From: Donghicola eburneus
GTDB taxonomy: Bacteria; Pseudomonadota; Alphaproteobacteria; Rhodobacterales; Rhodobacteraceae
Direction: 5' to 3'
Length of the DNA: 64,000 nt
Assembly: GCF_900115865.1 (NCBI RefSeq)
Contig: NZ_FOXY01000015.1
Location: 1-64,000, forward strand
Shown: positions 53,031 to 62,283 of the stretch, piece after piece
Numbering within the stretch: the stretch's first letter is position 1
Layout: each line of letters begins with the position of its first letter
Notes under the pieces: model-generated
Database searches by the model: none
What the model was told of the DNA's origin: nothing
Seen by the model: only the letters and a program-made list of their open reading frames with translations
Translations under genes and position numbers: made by a program

Positions 53031-53762
53031 ATGCGTTTCAGACAAGCCTTCACGACTGTCGCGATAGCTGCCTTGCTTCCGATACCGGTACTCGCCGACG
53101 AACTGTCAGAGTCCCGGGTCAAGGAACTTGTGCTCGAGGCAATCCGCGAGAACCCGGAGATTGTCATGGAGGCCGTGGCGATCCTCGAACAGAGGCAGGC
53201 GCAAGCGCAGGAGCTCAGTCAGGCCCAAGTTCTGAATGACCAGCGCGATCTGATCGAGAACGATCCGAATGCGCCGGTTCTCGGCAACCCGGAAGGGGAC
53301 GTCACCGTTGTGGAATTTTTCGACTACAACTGTCCCTATTGTCGGCGGGTCAAACCCGAGGTGCGGGCTTTGATCGAAGAGGATCCAAACATTCGCCTCG
53401 TCTATCGTGAATGGCCCATTCTCGGAGACGGATCGGTGTTCGCCGCGAAAGCGGCCTTGGCAGCGCGCAAGCAGGACAAATACGAAGAGTTTCACTGGGC
53501 GATGATGGGGCTGGAAGGCCGCGCGGAAGAGGCCTCCGTGCTGCGCGTTGCCGAGGAGATCGGCCTGGATATCGCGCAGTTGCGCAAGGACATGGAGGCC
53601 CCCGAGGTCGAAGAGCACATTGCGACATCCATGCAACTGACCCAAGCTCTGGGCTTCAACGGCACGCCGTCTTTCGTGATCGGTGACGCGCTGGTGCCTG
53701 GCTTTGTCGAAAAGGCGCAGCTTGCCGACTTGGTCGAAGAAGCCCGCGAAGACGAAGACTGA
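53031..53762 (+). CDS. DsbA-family disulfide oxidoreductase
   Basis: The 243-residue exported protein has a thioredoxin fold with active site CPYC (FDYNCPYCRRVKPE), an N-terminal extension typical of the ScsC/DsbG-like group, and the cis-Pro segment GTPSFVIGDALVPG. It closes the cytochrome operon, and ScsC-type proteins pair with ScsB-like reductases such as the one at 45311. Confidence 0.88.
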   Translation: MRFRQAFTTVAIAALLPIPVLADELSESRVKELVLEAIRENPEIVMEAVAILEQRQAQAQELSQAQVLNDQRDLIENDPNAPVLGNPEGDVTVVEFFDYNCPYCRRVKPEVRALIEEDPNIRLVYREWPILGDGSVFAAKAALAARKQDKYEEFHWAMMGLEGRAEEASVLRVAEEIGLDIAQLRKDMEAPEVEEHIATSMQLTQALGFNGTPSFVIGDALVPGFVEKAQLADLVEEAREDED

Positions 53763-53769
53763 AAGTTCT

Positions 53770-53799
53770 TGCCCGGACCGCCCCTGGGTGGTCCGGGCA
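53770..53799. terminator. bidirectional hairpin between convergent dsbA and copZ
   Basis: TGCCCGGACC (53770-53779) pairs perfectly with GGTCCGGGCA (53790-53799). It lies between two convergent genes and has no long T-tract on either side. Confidence 0.65.
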
Positions 53800-53804
53800 C
53801 TGCA

Positions 53805-54005
53805 TCAAGCGGCCGCAGGTTCCACGTCATAGCCCGCATCCCGAATGATCGCTTGGACCTGATCGGCTGGTAACACGCTGTCGACACGCACTTGTCGGGC
53901 AGAAAGGTCACATTCTACGCCTGCATTCGGATCTGCGGTTTTCACTGCGCTTTCGATTGCTGCGGTGCAATGCCCACAGCTCATGTCCGGAACGCTGAAC
54001 TTCAT
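53805..54005 (-). CDS. copZ: copper chaperone, HMA domain
   Basis: The 66-residue protein is a single heavy-metal-associated domain with the metal motif MSCGHC (VPDMSCGHCTAAIE). ATG 54005 lies in frame with a longer upstream stretch that has no start signal. It delivers Cu(I) to CopA or to the regulator. It is divergent from copA with its own CueR-type promoter. Confidence 0.92.
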   Translation of the reverse strand: MKFSVPDMSCGHCTAAIESAVKTADPNAGVECDLSARQVRVDSVLPADQVQAIIRDAGYDVEPAAA

Positions 54006-54037
54006 CGGAACCACTCCTTGATCTGATTTCTGCCGGT

Positions 54038-54068
54038 GACATGGGGCTTCCCCGCGCTGGAAGGTCAA
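54038..54068 (-). promoter_or_regulatory. CueR-type promoter of copZ
   Basis: On the minus strand TTGACC (54068-54063) and CATGTC (54043-54038) are 19 bp apart, with the dyad CTTCCAG-CGC-GGGGAAG in the spacer. It is divergent from the copA promoter, separated by 28 bp. Confidence 0.7.
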
Positions 54069-54096
54069 GAGAAGAAATTTATTTGGCGCCCTCCCA

Positions 54097-54127
54097 TTGA
54101 CCCTCCAGTTACTGGAAGCCCTACATT
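54097..54127 (+). promoter_or_regulatory. CueR-type promoter of copA
   Basis: TTGACC (54097-54102) and TACATT (54122-54127) have a 19-bp spacer with the dyad CTCCAG-TTA-CTGGAAG. It lies 30 bases before ATG 54158, the textbook CueR arrangement. Confidence 0.85.
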
Positions 54128-54157
54128 CCACCTCGAATGGAAAAACAGGTGAAACAT

Positions 54158-56668
54158 ATGCCCGAACCCAAACAGATCAGCCTGCCGATCGAAGGCATGT
54201 CATGCGCGTCCTGTGTCGGCAGGGTCGATCGCGCATTGAATGCAATCGACGGCGTAGAGGATGTGTCGGTGAATCTTGCATCCGAAACCGCGCGTATGAG
54301 CGTGGACGCGCTCAAGCGCGTTCCGGAAGTCATCGAAACTCTCCGCGAGCTGGGCTACCCTGCGCGGACGGTCAGGGCCGAACTCACGATTGCGGCCATG
54401 TCCTGTGCCTCTTGTGTCGGGCGGGTCGACAAGGCGCTTGCCGCGGTGCCCGGGGTGGTCGAGGTGAACGTCAACCTCGCCTCCGAGACGGCGACGGTGG
54501 TTTACGTCGAAGGTCTTGTCACGACATCCGATCTGATCGATGCAAGCGGCGCGGCAGGGTATCCGGCCACCGTGGCAACGGCCCAAGCCGGTGACGACAG
54601 GGTTGCGCGCAAGGAGGAAGAGGCTCTGGCGCTTGCCAAACGGGTCACCTTTGCAGCCATCCTCGCCTTGCCGGTCTTTTTGATCGAGATGGGTGGCCAC
54701 GTCATTCCGGCCGTTCATATGCTTATCGAGACCACGATTGGTCAGCAGACGAGTTGGCTTCTTCAATTCGTTCTCACGACAATCGTTCTCTTCGGCCCGG
54801 GCCGGACGTTTTACACCAAGGGTTTCCCGGCCCTATTCCGGGGCGCGCCCGACATGAACAGCCTCGTCGCGGTCGGCACCGGGGCGGCTTACTTCTATTC
54901 CGTAGTTGCGACATTCGTACCATCGGCCTTGCCTGACACGCTGCGCTCTGTCTACTTCGAGGCGGCAGCGGTCATCGTCGTCCTCATCTTGCTGGGGCGT
55001 TTTCTTGAAGCGCGCGCTAAGGGGAGAACGGGCGCGGCCATCCAGAAGCTGCTGGGGCTTCAGGCGCGGACCGCACGCGTGATGCGGGACGGTGAAAGCA
55101 TAGAGATCGAGATCGATGCGCTAGTTCAGGGTGACATCGTCATCGTGCGCCCTGGTGAACGCATCGCGGTTGATGGCGAGGTCATCGAGGGGACCAGCCG
55201 CGTCGACGAAAGCATGCTGACAGGCGAGCCGATTCCCGCTGAAAAAAGTGCCGGAGATCCGGTGACCGGCGGGACGGTCAATGGTGCCGGAAGTCTGCAA
55301 TTCCGCGCCACCCGGGTCGGCGCCGACACAACCCTGGCGCAAATTATTCGCATGGTCGAAGAGGCCCAGGGCGCCAAGCTGCCGATCCAGGGATTGGTCG
55401 ACCGGATCACGCTTTGGTTCGTACCTGCCGTCATGGCGATCGCGGCGGCGACCGTGCTGGTCTGGCTGGTTTTCGGGCCTGATCCGGCCCTGACAATGGC
55501 GCTGATCGCCGGTGTGTCGGTGCTGATCATCGCGTGCCCCTGCGCGATGGGGCTTGCGACGCCGACCTCGATCATGGTCGGGACGGGACGTGCTGCGGAA
55601 ATGGGTGTCCTGTTCCGCAAGGGCGACGCCTTGCAGCAACTTGATTCCGTTGATGTGGTCGCCCTCGACAAAACAGGCACGGTGACCGAGGGGCGACCCG
55701 CACTGACTGACCTGGTGCTGGCCGAAGGGTTCGATCGTTCAACAACGCTCTCGAAGATCACCGCCGTGGAGTCGCTCTCCGAGCATCCTGTCGCGGACGC
55801 CATCGTCCGTGCCGCGCGGGCCGAGGGCGCACCTCTTGCGGGGGCCGAAGGCTTTCAATCGGTCACAGGTTACGGCGTGCGCGCCGTGGTCGAAGACGTG
55901 GAGGTGTTGGTTGGGGCCGACCGCTACATGGCGCGCGAAGGCATTGACGTCTCGGCATTGACTCCAGAGGAAACGAAGATCGCAAGCAAGGGTCGCACGG
56001 CGCTTTACGCTGCCATAGATGGACGTGTCGCCGCCGTGATCGGCGTCGCCGATCCGGTCAAACCGGCAAGCCGCGCAGCCATCGCAGCGCTGCACGAGAA
56101 GGGTCTTGCGGTTGCGATGATCACAGGGGACAAACGCGAAACCGCCGAAGCCATCGCCCGCGAAACCGGCATCGACCATGTCGTTGCCGGCGTTCTGCCA
56201 GACGGCAAGGTCGCGGCGCTTGACGGTTTGCGCGAAGGGAACAAGCGCATCGCCTTTGTCGGCGACGGGATCAATGACGCCCCGGCGCTGGCGCATGCCG
56301 ATGTGGGTATCGCCATTGGCACCGGCACTGATGTGGCCATCGAGTCCGCGGATGTCGTCCTGATGTCCGGCGATTTGCGCGGCGTGGTGAATGCCTTCGA
56401 AGTGTCGCGGCGAACCATGCGAAACATCCGGCAGAACCTGTTCTGGGCCTTTGCCTACAATGTCGCGCTGATTCCGGTCGCCGCCGGGGTGCTTTATCCG
56501 GCCTTTGGGCTGCTCCTGTCACCAATTCTCGCGGCGGGCGCGATGGCGTTGTCGTCGGTGTTCGTTCTAACCAATGCCCTGCGCCTGCGAGGTATCGCGC
56601 CGGCGATGGACGAGCAGCGCGCAATCCCGGCAGAGCTGGCAGCTGTCACTCCTGCTCCAGCAGAATAA
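54158..56668 (+). CDS. copA: copper-exporting P1B-type ATPase
   Basis: The 836-residue pump has two N-terminal HMA domains (MSCASC at 14-19 and 81-86), the CPC motif near residue 458 ([13 protein letters not shown]), phosphorylation DKTGT near 504, and [16 protein letters not shown]. It expels Cu(I) from cytoplasm to periplasm. ATG 54158 has AGGTGA seven bases upstream; an upstream ATG at 54137 would sit three bases after the predicted transcription start. It is followed by cueR at 12 bases. Confidence 0.94.
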   Translation: MPEPKQISLPIEGMSCASCVGRVDRALNAIDGVEDVSVNLASETARMSVDALKRVPEVIETLRELGYPARTVRAELTIAAMSCASCVGRVDKALAAVPGVVEVNVNLASETATVVYVEGLVTTSDLIDASGAAGYPATVATAQAGDDRVARKEEEALALAKRVTFAAILALPVFLIEMGGHVIPAVHMLIETTIGQQTSWLLQFVLTTIVLFGPGRTFYTKGFPALFRGAPDMNSLVAVGTGAAYFYSVVATFVPSALPDTLRSVYFEAAAVIVVLILLGRFLEARAKGRTGAAIQKLLGLQARTARVMRDGESIEIEIDALVQGDIVIVRPGERIAVDGEVIEGTSRVDESMLTGEPIPAEKSAGDPVTGGTVNGAGSLQFRATRVGADTTLAQIIRMVEEAQGAKLPIQGLVDRITLWFVPAVMAIAAATVLVWLVFGPDPALTMALIAGVSVLIIACPCAMGLATPTSIMVGTGRAAEMGVLFRKGDALQQLDSVDVVALDKTGTVTEGRPALTDLVLAEGFDRSTTLSKITAVESLSEHPVADAIVRAARAEGAPLAGAEGFQSVTGYGVRAVVEDVEVLVGADRYMAREGIDVSALTPEETKIASKGRTALYAAIDGRVAAVIGVADPVKPASRAAIAALHEKGLAVAMITGDKRETAEAIARETGIDHVVAGVLPDGKVAALDGLREGNKRIAFVGDGINDAPALAHADVGIAIGTGTDVAIESADVVLMSGDLRGVVNAFEVSRRTMRNIRQNLFWAFAYNVALIPVAAGVLYPAFGLLLSPILAAGAMALSSVFVLTNALRLRGIAPAMDEQRAIPAELAAVTPAPAE

Positions 56669-56680
56669 CGGAGGTTCGAC

Positions 56681-57079
56681 ATGAACATCGGAGACGTTTC
56701 CCGACAATCGGGTGTGCCCCCAAAAACAATCCGCTACTACGAGGAAATCGGGCTGATCCGCCCGAACCGAAGTGAGAACGGCTATCGCGCATTCACCGAG
56801 AACCACGTTCACAAGCTGGCGTTTCTCGGTCGAGCACGGGCCTTGGGGTTCACCATCGAAGATTGCAGGACGCTTCTGGCTCTCTACGAGGATGAAAACC
56901 GCGAAAGCGTTCAGGTGAAAACGGTTGCGGAAGACCATCTTCGCCAGATCGAGGAGAAGATAGAGAAACTGCAATCCATGAGAACGACGCTTACCGAGCT
57001 TGTGGAGAAATGTGCCGGGGATCATCGTCCGGATTGCCCGATCCTCGCAGATCTCTCACCTGTACGAATGTCCGAATAA
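56681..57079 (+). CDS. cueR: copper-responsive MerR-family activator CueR
   Basis: The 132-residue regulator has the N-terminal HTH (MNIGDVSRQSGVPPKTIRYYEEIGLIRP) and the C-terminal metal loop CAGDHRPDC (C-x7-C), the Cu(I)/Ag(I) site of CueR. It should activate the CCAG-N3-CTGG promoters at 54038, 54097, 37251, 48055 and 58745. It is in the copA operon rather than divergent from it. Confidence 0.93.
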   Translation: MNIGDVSRQSGVPPKTIRYYEEIGLIRPNRSENGYRAFTENHVHKLAFLGRARALGFTIEDCRTLLALYEDENRESVQVKTVAEDHLRQIEEKIEKLQSMRTTLTELVEKCAGDHRPDCPILADLSPVRMSE

Positions 57080-57100
57080 TCGATGCCGGTTCGGCACGTT

Positions 57101-57865
57101 TCAGAACCAAATTGCGCGGACCGGCATCCAGATACCCATGAAGATCATCATCAGGTTTTCCGTCAGCGAAATGAACCCCAGCGGGACGGAACTGTCACCG
57201 CCGACGCAGGCGCATTTCAACTCCCGCTTGTCAATGTAGACAGCCTTGAATACGCTGACAGCGCCGACCGTGCCGATAAACAGGGCGACAGGCGCCGAGA
57301 GCCACAGCAGCGCGCCGGCAGTCATCAGGACACCTGCCAACGCTTCGCCGAACGGATAAAGCTTGCCGTATCGTACCCATTTGCGCGCCAGCAGATCGTA
57401 GTTGAGGAACATCGTCGAAAACCCTTCGACATCCTGCAATTTCTGGATCGCGAGAATGGTCATGGACAGCGAAATGAACCATTCGAACCCGCGCAAGGTA
57501 AAGACCGACCCGTACTGGTGCCAAGACAGGCCCAGTGCCAATAGCGCGGCGACGGAAAAGATCGCGATGACCGGCTGGTAGGTCGTGTCGCTTTGCTCTT
57601 CCTCGGGTGGGTCGATGTCAAAGAACACCCTGAGATCATCGTAGCCGCCGATCCGTTCTCCGCCGATGAAGGTCTGCGGCGTCGTCTCGACCCCGTGCTT
57701 CTCCATGAAAGCATCGGTGTCTTCACGGGTCTCAAGCGGATGGTCTTCCACCTCGAAGCCTTGCCGCTCCAGCAGGTCTTTCGATTTCAGACCGTAGGGG
57801 CAGACATGGCCCGGCATGACCATGCGATAAAGCTGCGCGGATTTACTGTCTGTGTCCCGGGGCAT
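57101..57865 (-). CDS. glutaredoxin-MauE/DoxX-like membrane fusion protein
   Basis: The 254-residue protein begins with a glutaredoxin-like domain (MVMPGHVCPYGLKSKDLLERQGF, single CPYG; then TTPQTFIGGERIGGYDDLR) and continues with four to five membrane helices of the MauE/DoxX type (LYPFGEALAGVLMTAGALLWLS), ending with CACVGG. It may feed or take electrons at the membrane for thiol or copper chemistry. Its start overlaps the DUF305 gene by 79 bases. Confidence 0.85.
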   Translation of the reverse strand: MPRDTDSKSAQLYRMVMPGHVCPYGLKSKDLLERQGFEVEDHPLETREDTDAFMEKHGVETTPQTFIGGERIGGYDDLRVFFDIDPPEEEQSDTTYQPVIAIFSVAALLALGLSWHQYGSVFTLRGFEWFISLSMTILAIQKLQDVEGFSTMFLNYDLLARKWVRYGKLYPFGEALAGVLMTAGALLWLSAPVALFIGTVGAVSVFKAVYIDKRELKCACVGGDSSVPLGFISLTENLMMIFMGIWMPVRAIWF

Positions 57866-58713
57866 ATGCTTTCCTCCTTATCCGGCGCAGGTGAATTGAC
57901 CACGGAACCCGGCTTCGTAGTCGGTTCCGCGCTGACGATCAGATCGGTCAGGTCACCGTCTGTCTCTACGATCTCGGCCGATAGCGGGCCTTGAGAAAAC
58001 GCATTTTCGCCCTGCGCATCCAGGCGCACCAGGTCACCGCTGATCTTCATCGCGGCCCCAGTCCCTTCGCCGGTCTCACCGGTCACCAGCACGGCTGGAC
58101 TGTCCGAGGTGTAGGCAAATCGGCAGTCTCCACCATTCGGGAACACCGCTGCGATTTCGTCTTCCGTCAGAAACTCGGGATCGATTTTTGACACGACCTC
58201 CGTTTGAAGCGCCTGTTGCGCATCCACGACCTGTACCGGCGTTCCGGTCGGCGTGGCCGATGCCTCACCGTTTGCGCCAATGTCAGCAATGAGGTAGCGC
58301 ATTTCGGCGATTTCCTTGTCCTGCGCATAGATAATGTCGTCTGCGAGCCCCCGGACGCGCGGGTCGGTGATCTCGGCACGAGTCGACGTCATGATGGCGA
58401 TCGAGTGGTGCGGGATCATGGCGCGCATGTAGGACCTGTCCTGCACCGTAAATTGCCCGCGTACCAGCCAGAGGCTTGCCGCAAAGACAAGTATGGCGCC
58501 CCCGAAGATCGCGATGTTGGCTTTGGTGTTCTGATACATGGACAACATGTACGCCAACATGATCACGGCCATGGTCGCCCCCATCAGGATGGCCATGTAA
58601 AGGCGTGTCTCCGAAAAGAAGATATGGCCCCAAAGATAGGTGTTCAGGTACATCAGAACGAACATGACCACGGTCGATGTTCCGATCATCATAAAGAACC
58701 GTGAGTAGTGCAT
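57787..58713 (-). CDS. DUF305 membrane protein with extended C-terminus
   Basis: The 308-residue protein has three to four N-terminal membrane helices, the DUF305 ferritin-like motif (MRAMIPHHSIAIMTSTRAEITDPRVRGLADDI, MRYLI) and a non-conserved C-terminal tail. The tail overlaps the next gene by 79 bases in another frame, so it may be a read-through of an originally shorter protein. DUF305 proteins are common in copper islands. A CueR-like promoter lies upstream. Confidence 0.83.
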   Translation of the reverse strand: MHYSRFFMMIGTSTVVMFVLMYLNTYLWGHIFFSETRLYMAILMGATMAVIMLAYMLSMYQNTKANIAIFGGAILVFAASLWLVRGQFTVQDRSYMRAMIPHHSIAIMTSTRAEITDPRVRGLADDIIYAQDKEIAEMRYLIADIGANGEASATPTGTPVQVVDAQQALQTEVVSKIDPEFLTEDEIAAVFPNGGDCRFAYTSDSPAVLVTGETGEGTGAAMKISGDLVRLDAQGENAFSQGPLSAEIVETDGDLTDLIVSAEPTTKPGSVVNSPAPDKEESICPGTQTVNPRSFIAWSCRAMSAPTV

Positions 58714-58744
58714 TTCCAGTCACCTCCTTGCAGTTCTCTGTAAA

Positions 58745-58775
58745 ACAACAACATTCCAGCGCTGGAGAGTTCCAA
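58745..58775 (-). promoter_or_regulatory. CueR-like promoter of the DUF305 operon
   Basis: On the minus strand TTGGAA (58775-58770) and TGTTGT (58750-58745) have a 19-bp spacer. Within it is the perfect palindrome TCCAGC-GCTGGA (58755-58766). Both hexamers are weak, as is usual for activator-dependent sites. Confidence 0.68.
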
Positions 58776-58892
58776 AAGCGCGAATTTTCGTAGTTTCAAG
58801 GCAACAAAGGCGCGTCGTTTGCCCCGGTTCACGGCTTCTTTTCTTTGCCCCTGACGCGCACTGAATTTTCATGGGTCCGAGGAGATCGCGCC

Positions 58893-59474
58893 ATGCAGAA
58901 TTTCACGAGACGAGAATTGATTTGTGCCGGAGCGATGGGTTGCTTTCTGCCCACAATTGCCTGGGCCCACAAAGTCAAATTGCCCGAACGGTTCGAACCG
59001 CAATTGGTAAACACCCGTCGTGGTGACTGGGTTAAAGACGATGTCCACGTCGTTCCCGACGATTTTTTCCTTTATTTCATGCTCGAGGACGGGATGGCGA
59101 TCCGCTACGGGGTCGGGGTAGGGCGCAAAGGTTTGTACGAACCCGGAGAGTTCACGGTAGCGCGCAAGGCCAAATGGCCATGGTGGCGGCCAACGAACGC
59201 CATGATCCGGCGCGAGCCACGCAAATACGCGAAGTACAAGGATGGGCTGAAAGGCGGGCCAAACAACCCGCTCGGGGCCCGCGCGCTGTATCTCTATGAT
59301 GATGAGGGACGCGATACCTATCTTCGTATTCATGGAACCAACGCTCCGGAAACCATTGGATCGGCCGTGTCGAATGGATGCGCGCGGTTGACGAATGAAC
59401 ACGTAAAAGATTTGTATGATCGCGTAGAAATTGGCGCCCGCGTCTTCCTGTATCCCAAAGTGACAACGGCGTGA
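58893..59474 (+). CDS. Tat-exported L,D-transpeptidase
   Basis: The 193-residue protein has a Tat-like signal (TRRELICAGAMGCFLPTIAWA) and the YkuD site HGTNAPETIG followed by SNGCARL. GAGGAGA precedes ATG 58893. It lies 83 bases before the second multicopper oxidase gene. I saw no MerR or response-regulator box directly upstream. It is one of six such genes in the window. Confidence 0.88.
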   Translation: MQNFTRRELICAGAMGCFLPTIAWAHKVKLPERFEPQLVNTRRGDWVKDDVHVVPDDFFLYFMLEDGMAIRYGVGVGRKGLYEPGEFTVARKAKWPWWRPTNAMIRREPRKYAKYKDGLKGGPNNPLGARALYLYDDEGRDTYLRIHGTNAPETIGSAVSNGCARLTNEHVKDLYDRVEIGARVFLYPKVTTA

Positions 59475-59557
59475 GGAGCGTTCTGTCGCCTTGAAGTTCC
59501 TCTTCCGGAAATGGCACAAGTGCGGCAGTTGGCGAAAGCCAGTCCATCATTCATGAG

Positions 59558-60862
59558 GTGACGGAATTGTCTTTGAGCCGGAGGTCTTTCCTTGGCGGGA
59601 TGACCGTTGCGCTGGCTGGTACCCGCTTGCCAGCAGCGACACGCGAGTTGATCCTCGCGCCCCAATCGATCAAGGCGCGCCTTGCTGGGTACGACGTGTC
59701 GATGTTGGGCTTCAACGGTGGTCTGCCGGGCCCAGAAGTCAGAATGCGACAAGGACAAACCGCCCGCATTACCCTCGATAACCGATTGGAGGAGGGCGCT
59801 CTTGTTCACTGGCATGGGTTGCGGGTTCCAAATCGGATGGATGGTGTCAACGTTCTCACTCAGGATGTGGTCATTCCGGGCGACACGTATCGTTATCAAT
59901 TCGGCGTCCCGGATGCCGGCACGTATTGGTATCACTCGCATTACCTGTCTTACGATCAGGTCAGCCGCGGCCTTTTCGGCGCCTTCATCGTCGAGGAGCA
60001 AAATGCGCCGGCTGTCGACCATGACATTGTTGTTCAGTTCTTCGATGTCTTGTTGGATCAGTCCGGACAGTACGACGAAGGGTTCAACCCGGCTCATTTC
60101 GCGACCGAGGGCCGTATCGGCAATACGGTCACGGCGCTTGTTTCCAATGGAACCAGCAAGAATGTGAGACAAGGCGACCGCCTGCGTTTGCGCCTGATAA
60201 ATCCCTCTATCGACAGGGTTTACCGTGTCGGGCTGGACGGTCTGGCAGGCAAGATCGTTGCACTGGATGGTATGCCCCTGGCGCAGCCACAGACACTCGA
60301 ACCCATCCTCCTAGCTCCGGGGCAAAGATGCGATGTGATTGGTGATGCGACCGGGCCTATTAGATTCGACGACAGCTTTGGAGAGTGGACGTTGAGCCTT
60401 GGCGAAATCGCTGTTTCCGGCTCTCGTGACCCTGCGAAAGTGCCCATCACCGCGTTGCCCGCCAACCGAATGCCCGCCCCGCAAGACCCCGGCCAAACCG
60501 CGGAGCTGGTGCTCCAGGGAGGTGCGGGAAGCGCGTCCCATAACGGCACTGGAACATGGGCGCTCAATGACGTATCTGGACTGCCTCGAACCCCTTTCCT
60601 ATCCGTCGCGCGGGGGACGACCGTGCGCATTTCAATCCGCAACGAAACCGGGTTTCCACACGTCATGCATCTGCATGGCCACCATTTCTGGGAACTCGAT
60701 GCGGCGGGGGAAGCCGGTCCATACCGGGACTCGACCTTCCTGGATATCGGCGAGACGCGGGATATTCTCGTCGTCCTGGACAATCCGGGATCCTGGATGC
60801 TGCATTGCCACATGTTGAGCCACCAAGCCGACGGTATGGCAACGTGGATCAGAGTCGGCTGA
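59558..60862 (+). CDS. Tat-exported multicopper oxidase
   Basis: The 434-residue enzyme has a Tat signal (SRRSFLGGMTVALAG) and the four copper motifs HWHGLR, WYHSHY, HVMHLHGHHF and HCHMLSHQADGM. The start is GTG 59558; a TTG at 59567 with AGGTG upstream is an alternative. It is the second oxidase of the island and probably oxidises Cu(I) or another periplasmic substrate. Confidence 0.9.
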   Translation: MTELSLSRRSFLGGMTVALAGTRLPAATRELILAPQSIKARLAGYDVSMLGFNGGLPGPEVRMRQGQTARITLDNRLEEGALVHWHGLRVPNRMDGVNVLTQDVVIPGDTYRYQFGVPDAGTYWYHSHYLSYDQVSRGLFGAFIVEEQNAPAVDHDIVVQFFDVLLDQSGQYDEGFNPAHFATEGRIGNTVTALVSNGTSKNVRQGDRLRLRLINPSIDRVYRVGLDGLAGKIVALDGMPLAQPQTLEPILLAPGQRCDVIGDATGPIRFDDSFGEWTLSLGEIAVSGSRDPAKVPITALPANRMPAPQDPGQTAELVLQGGAGSASHNGTGTWALNDVSGLPRTPFLSVARGTTVRISIRNETGFPHVMHLHGHHFWELDAAGEAGPYRDSTFLDIGETRDILVVLDNPGSWMLHCHMLSHQADGMATWIRVG

Positions 60863-60873
60863 GGGTCGAGACG

Positions 60874-60893
60874 GATACATACCGTTACAAATC
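60874..60893 (+). promoter_or_regulatory. putative response-regulator box of dsbB/L,D-transpeptidase
   Basis: GATACATACCGTTACAAATC contains the tandem 10-bp repeat with half-sites GATACA and GTTACA. It lies 82 bases before the DsbB start. Confidence 0.6.
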
Positions 60894-60975
60894 TCTGAAT
60901 GATAACAGGCCTTTTGCCGTCTACGTAACCTGACAAGCGAGAAACAGGTCCATCGATTGCCAACGGGAGCGTTCA

Positions 60976-61488
60976 TTGACCCTGACACCAAAATCTCTCG
61001 GCATGACTGCGGCGGCAGGATCAGCCGCCTTGCTGTTAGGGGCCTTCGTTTTCCAGGCTCTTGGGTACGCGCCGTGCGCAATGTGCATCTGGCAACGCTA
61101 CCCACACGCAATCGCCATTGGAATGGGCGCTCTGTTGCTCTTTGCTCTGCCGATTTTGCCAATCCTGATAATCGGTGCCCTGTCGGCACTCAGCACATCC
61201 GCGTTGGGAATGTTTCATACCGGTGTCGAGCGCGGCTGGTGGGAGGGACCGACTTCTTGCACGGGATCCGGCCTCGATGTTTCCCAAATGTCGGTATCGG
61301 AATTGCTGCCCTCTGCGAGTTCAAATGCGTCCACTCTTGTTCTGTGCAATGAGGTTGTCTGGGAATTTCTGACGTTGTCCATGGCGAGTTGGAACGCGAT
61401 CCTAAGCGGTGTCCTTGCTTGCCTCTGGTTGGTCGCGATCGCAAGACATCAAAAGGGTCGATGGCATGGGGTCGCGGACGTTTCTTGA
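60976..61488 (+). CDS. DsbB-family disulfide bond formation protein
   Basis: The 170-residue four-helix membrane protein has CAMC (APCAMCIWQRYPH) and periplasmic Cys in TSCTGSG and LVLCNEV. The start is TTG 60976 with GGGAGCG upstream. It is probably the partner of the DsbA at 53031. It precedes the L,D-transpeptidase gene by 42 bases. Confidence 0.87.
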   Translation: MTLTPKSLGMTAAAGSAALLLGAFVFQALGYAPCAMCIWQRYPHAIAIGMGALLLFALPILPILIIGALSALSTSALGMFHTGVERGWWEGPTSCTGSGLDVSQMSVSELLPSASSNASTLVLCNEVVWEFLTLSMASWNAILSGVLACLWLVAIARHQKGRWHGVADVS

Positions 61489-61530
61489 ATCGTCTCGCAT
61501 TCATCGAAAACAAACAAAGGGCTTCGCTTC

Positions 61531-62196
61531 ATGGTTACAAGACGACACTTCCTTGCACTTTCCGGCTCGCTGTTTTCAGCTTCTCTGAGTTCGCCAGCAT
61601 TCGCTAAGACCTGGCCGACAACAGCCGAAAAAGCAGCTTGGGATGCGCAGGTCACGCCCGCCAACTATGACCCGGCAACAACCAACCCATGGGGGCTGCA
61701 TCCCAGGCTGCTGCCGCAACGCGTTTTGGCGAATGACGGTTTGCGCCCGGGTGACATTCACGTCGATGCGATCGCGCGCTATCTGTACCATATCGAGGAA
61801 GATGGCACCGCGATGCGCTACGGGGTCGCGATTGCCAAGGGCGATCTCTATGAACCCGGCACCTATACGATCCGCCGAAAGGTCGAATGGCCGCACTGGA
61901 CGCCAACACAGTCAATGATCGAACGCGATCCGGAGGCTTACGAGCGGTTTGCCGACGGTATGGAGCCCGGCCCCAACAATGCCTTGGGCAGCAGGGCTTT
62001 GTATCTATTCGTCGGAGATCGGGATACGTACCTTCGAATTCACGGAACGCCGAGCCCTCGCAGCATTGGCGGCCGGGCCAGTTCGGGATGCGTGCGCATG
62101 GTGATGGCCCATATCAATGATCTCTATCCGAATGTCGCTGTCGGATCGACGGCGTTCCTTTACTCGGCCGAAGACAGCGTTACCGCTCGAAGCTGA
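61531..62196 (+). CDS. Tat-exported L,D-transpeptidase
   Basis: The 221-residue protein has a Tat-like signal (TRRHFLALSG) and the active site HGTPSPRSIGG followed by SSGCVRM. It is a close paralogue of the gene at 14244: same length, same C-terminus AEDSVTARS. It shares the transcript with dsbB. A recent duplication that moved between the two metal islands is likely. Confidence 0.9.
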   Translation: MVTRRHFLALSGSLFSASLSSPAFAKTWPTTAEKAAWDAQVTPANYDPATTNPWGLHPRLLPQRVLANDGLRPGDIHVDAIARYLYHIEEDGTAMRYGVAIAKGDLYEPGTYTIRRKVEWPHWTPTQSMIERDPEAYERFADGMEPGPNNALGSRALYLFVGDRDTYLRIHGTPSPRSIGGRASSGCVRMVMAHINDLYPNVAVGSTAFLYSAEDSVTARS

Positions 62197-62283
62197 CCTA
62201 TTCGTAGGACAGAGAATCTTTGGCTCACACGCCGAGTACCGCGTCGTGCAGGGACAACTTGCAACGAATTGTTGGACGAACAC

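Noticed and set aside
52220-53167. 315-codon minus-strand frame over the oxidase/cytochrome genes
   Set aside because: The plus-strand genes here have clear motifs and the antisense translation shows none.
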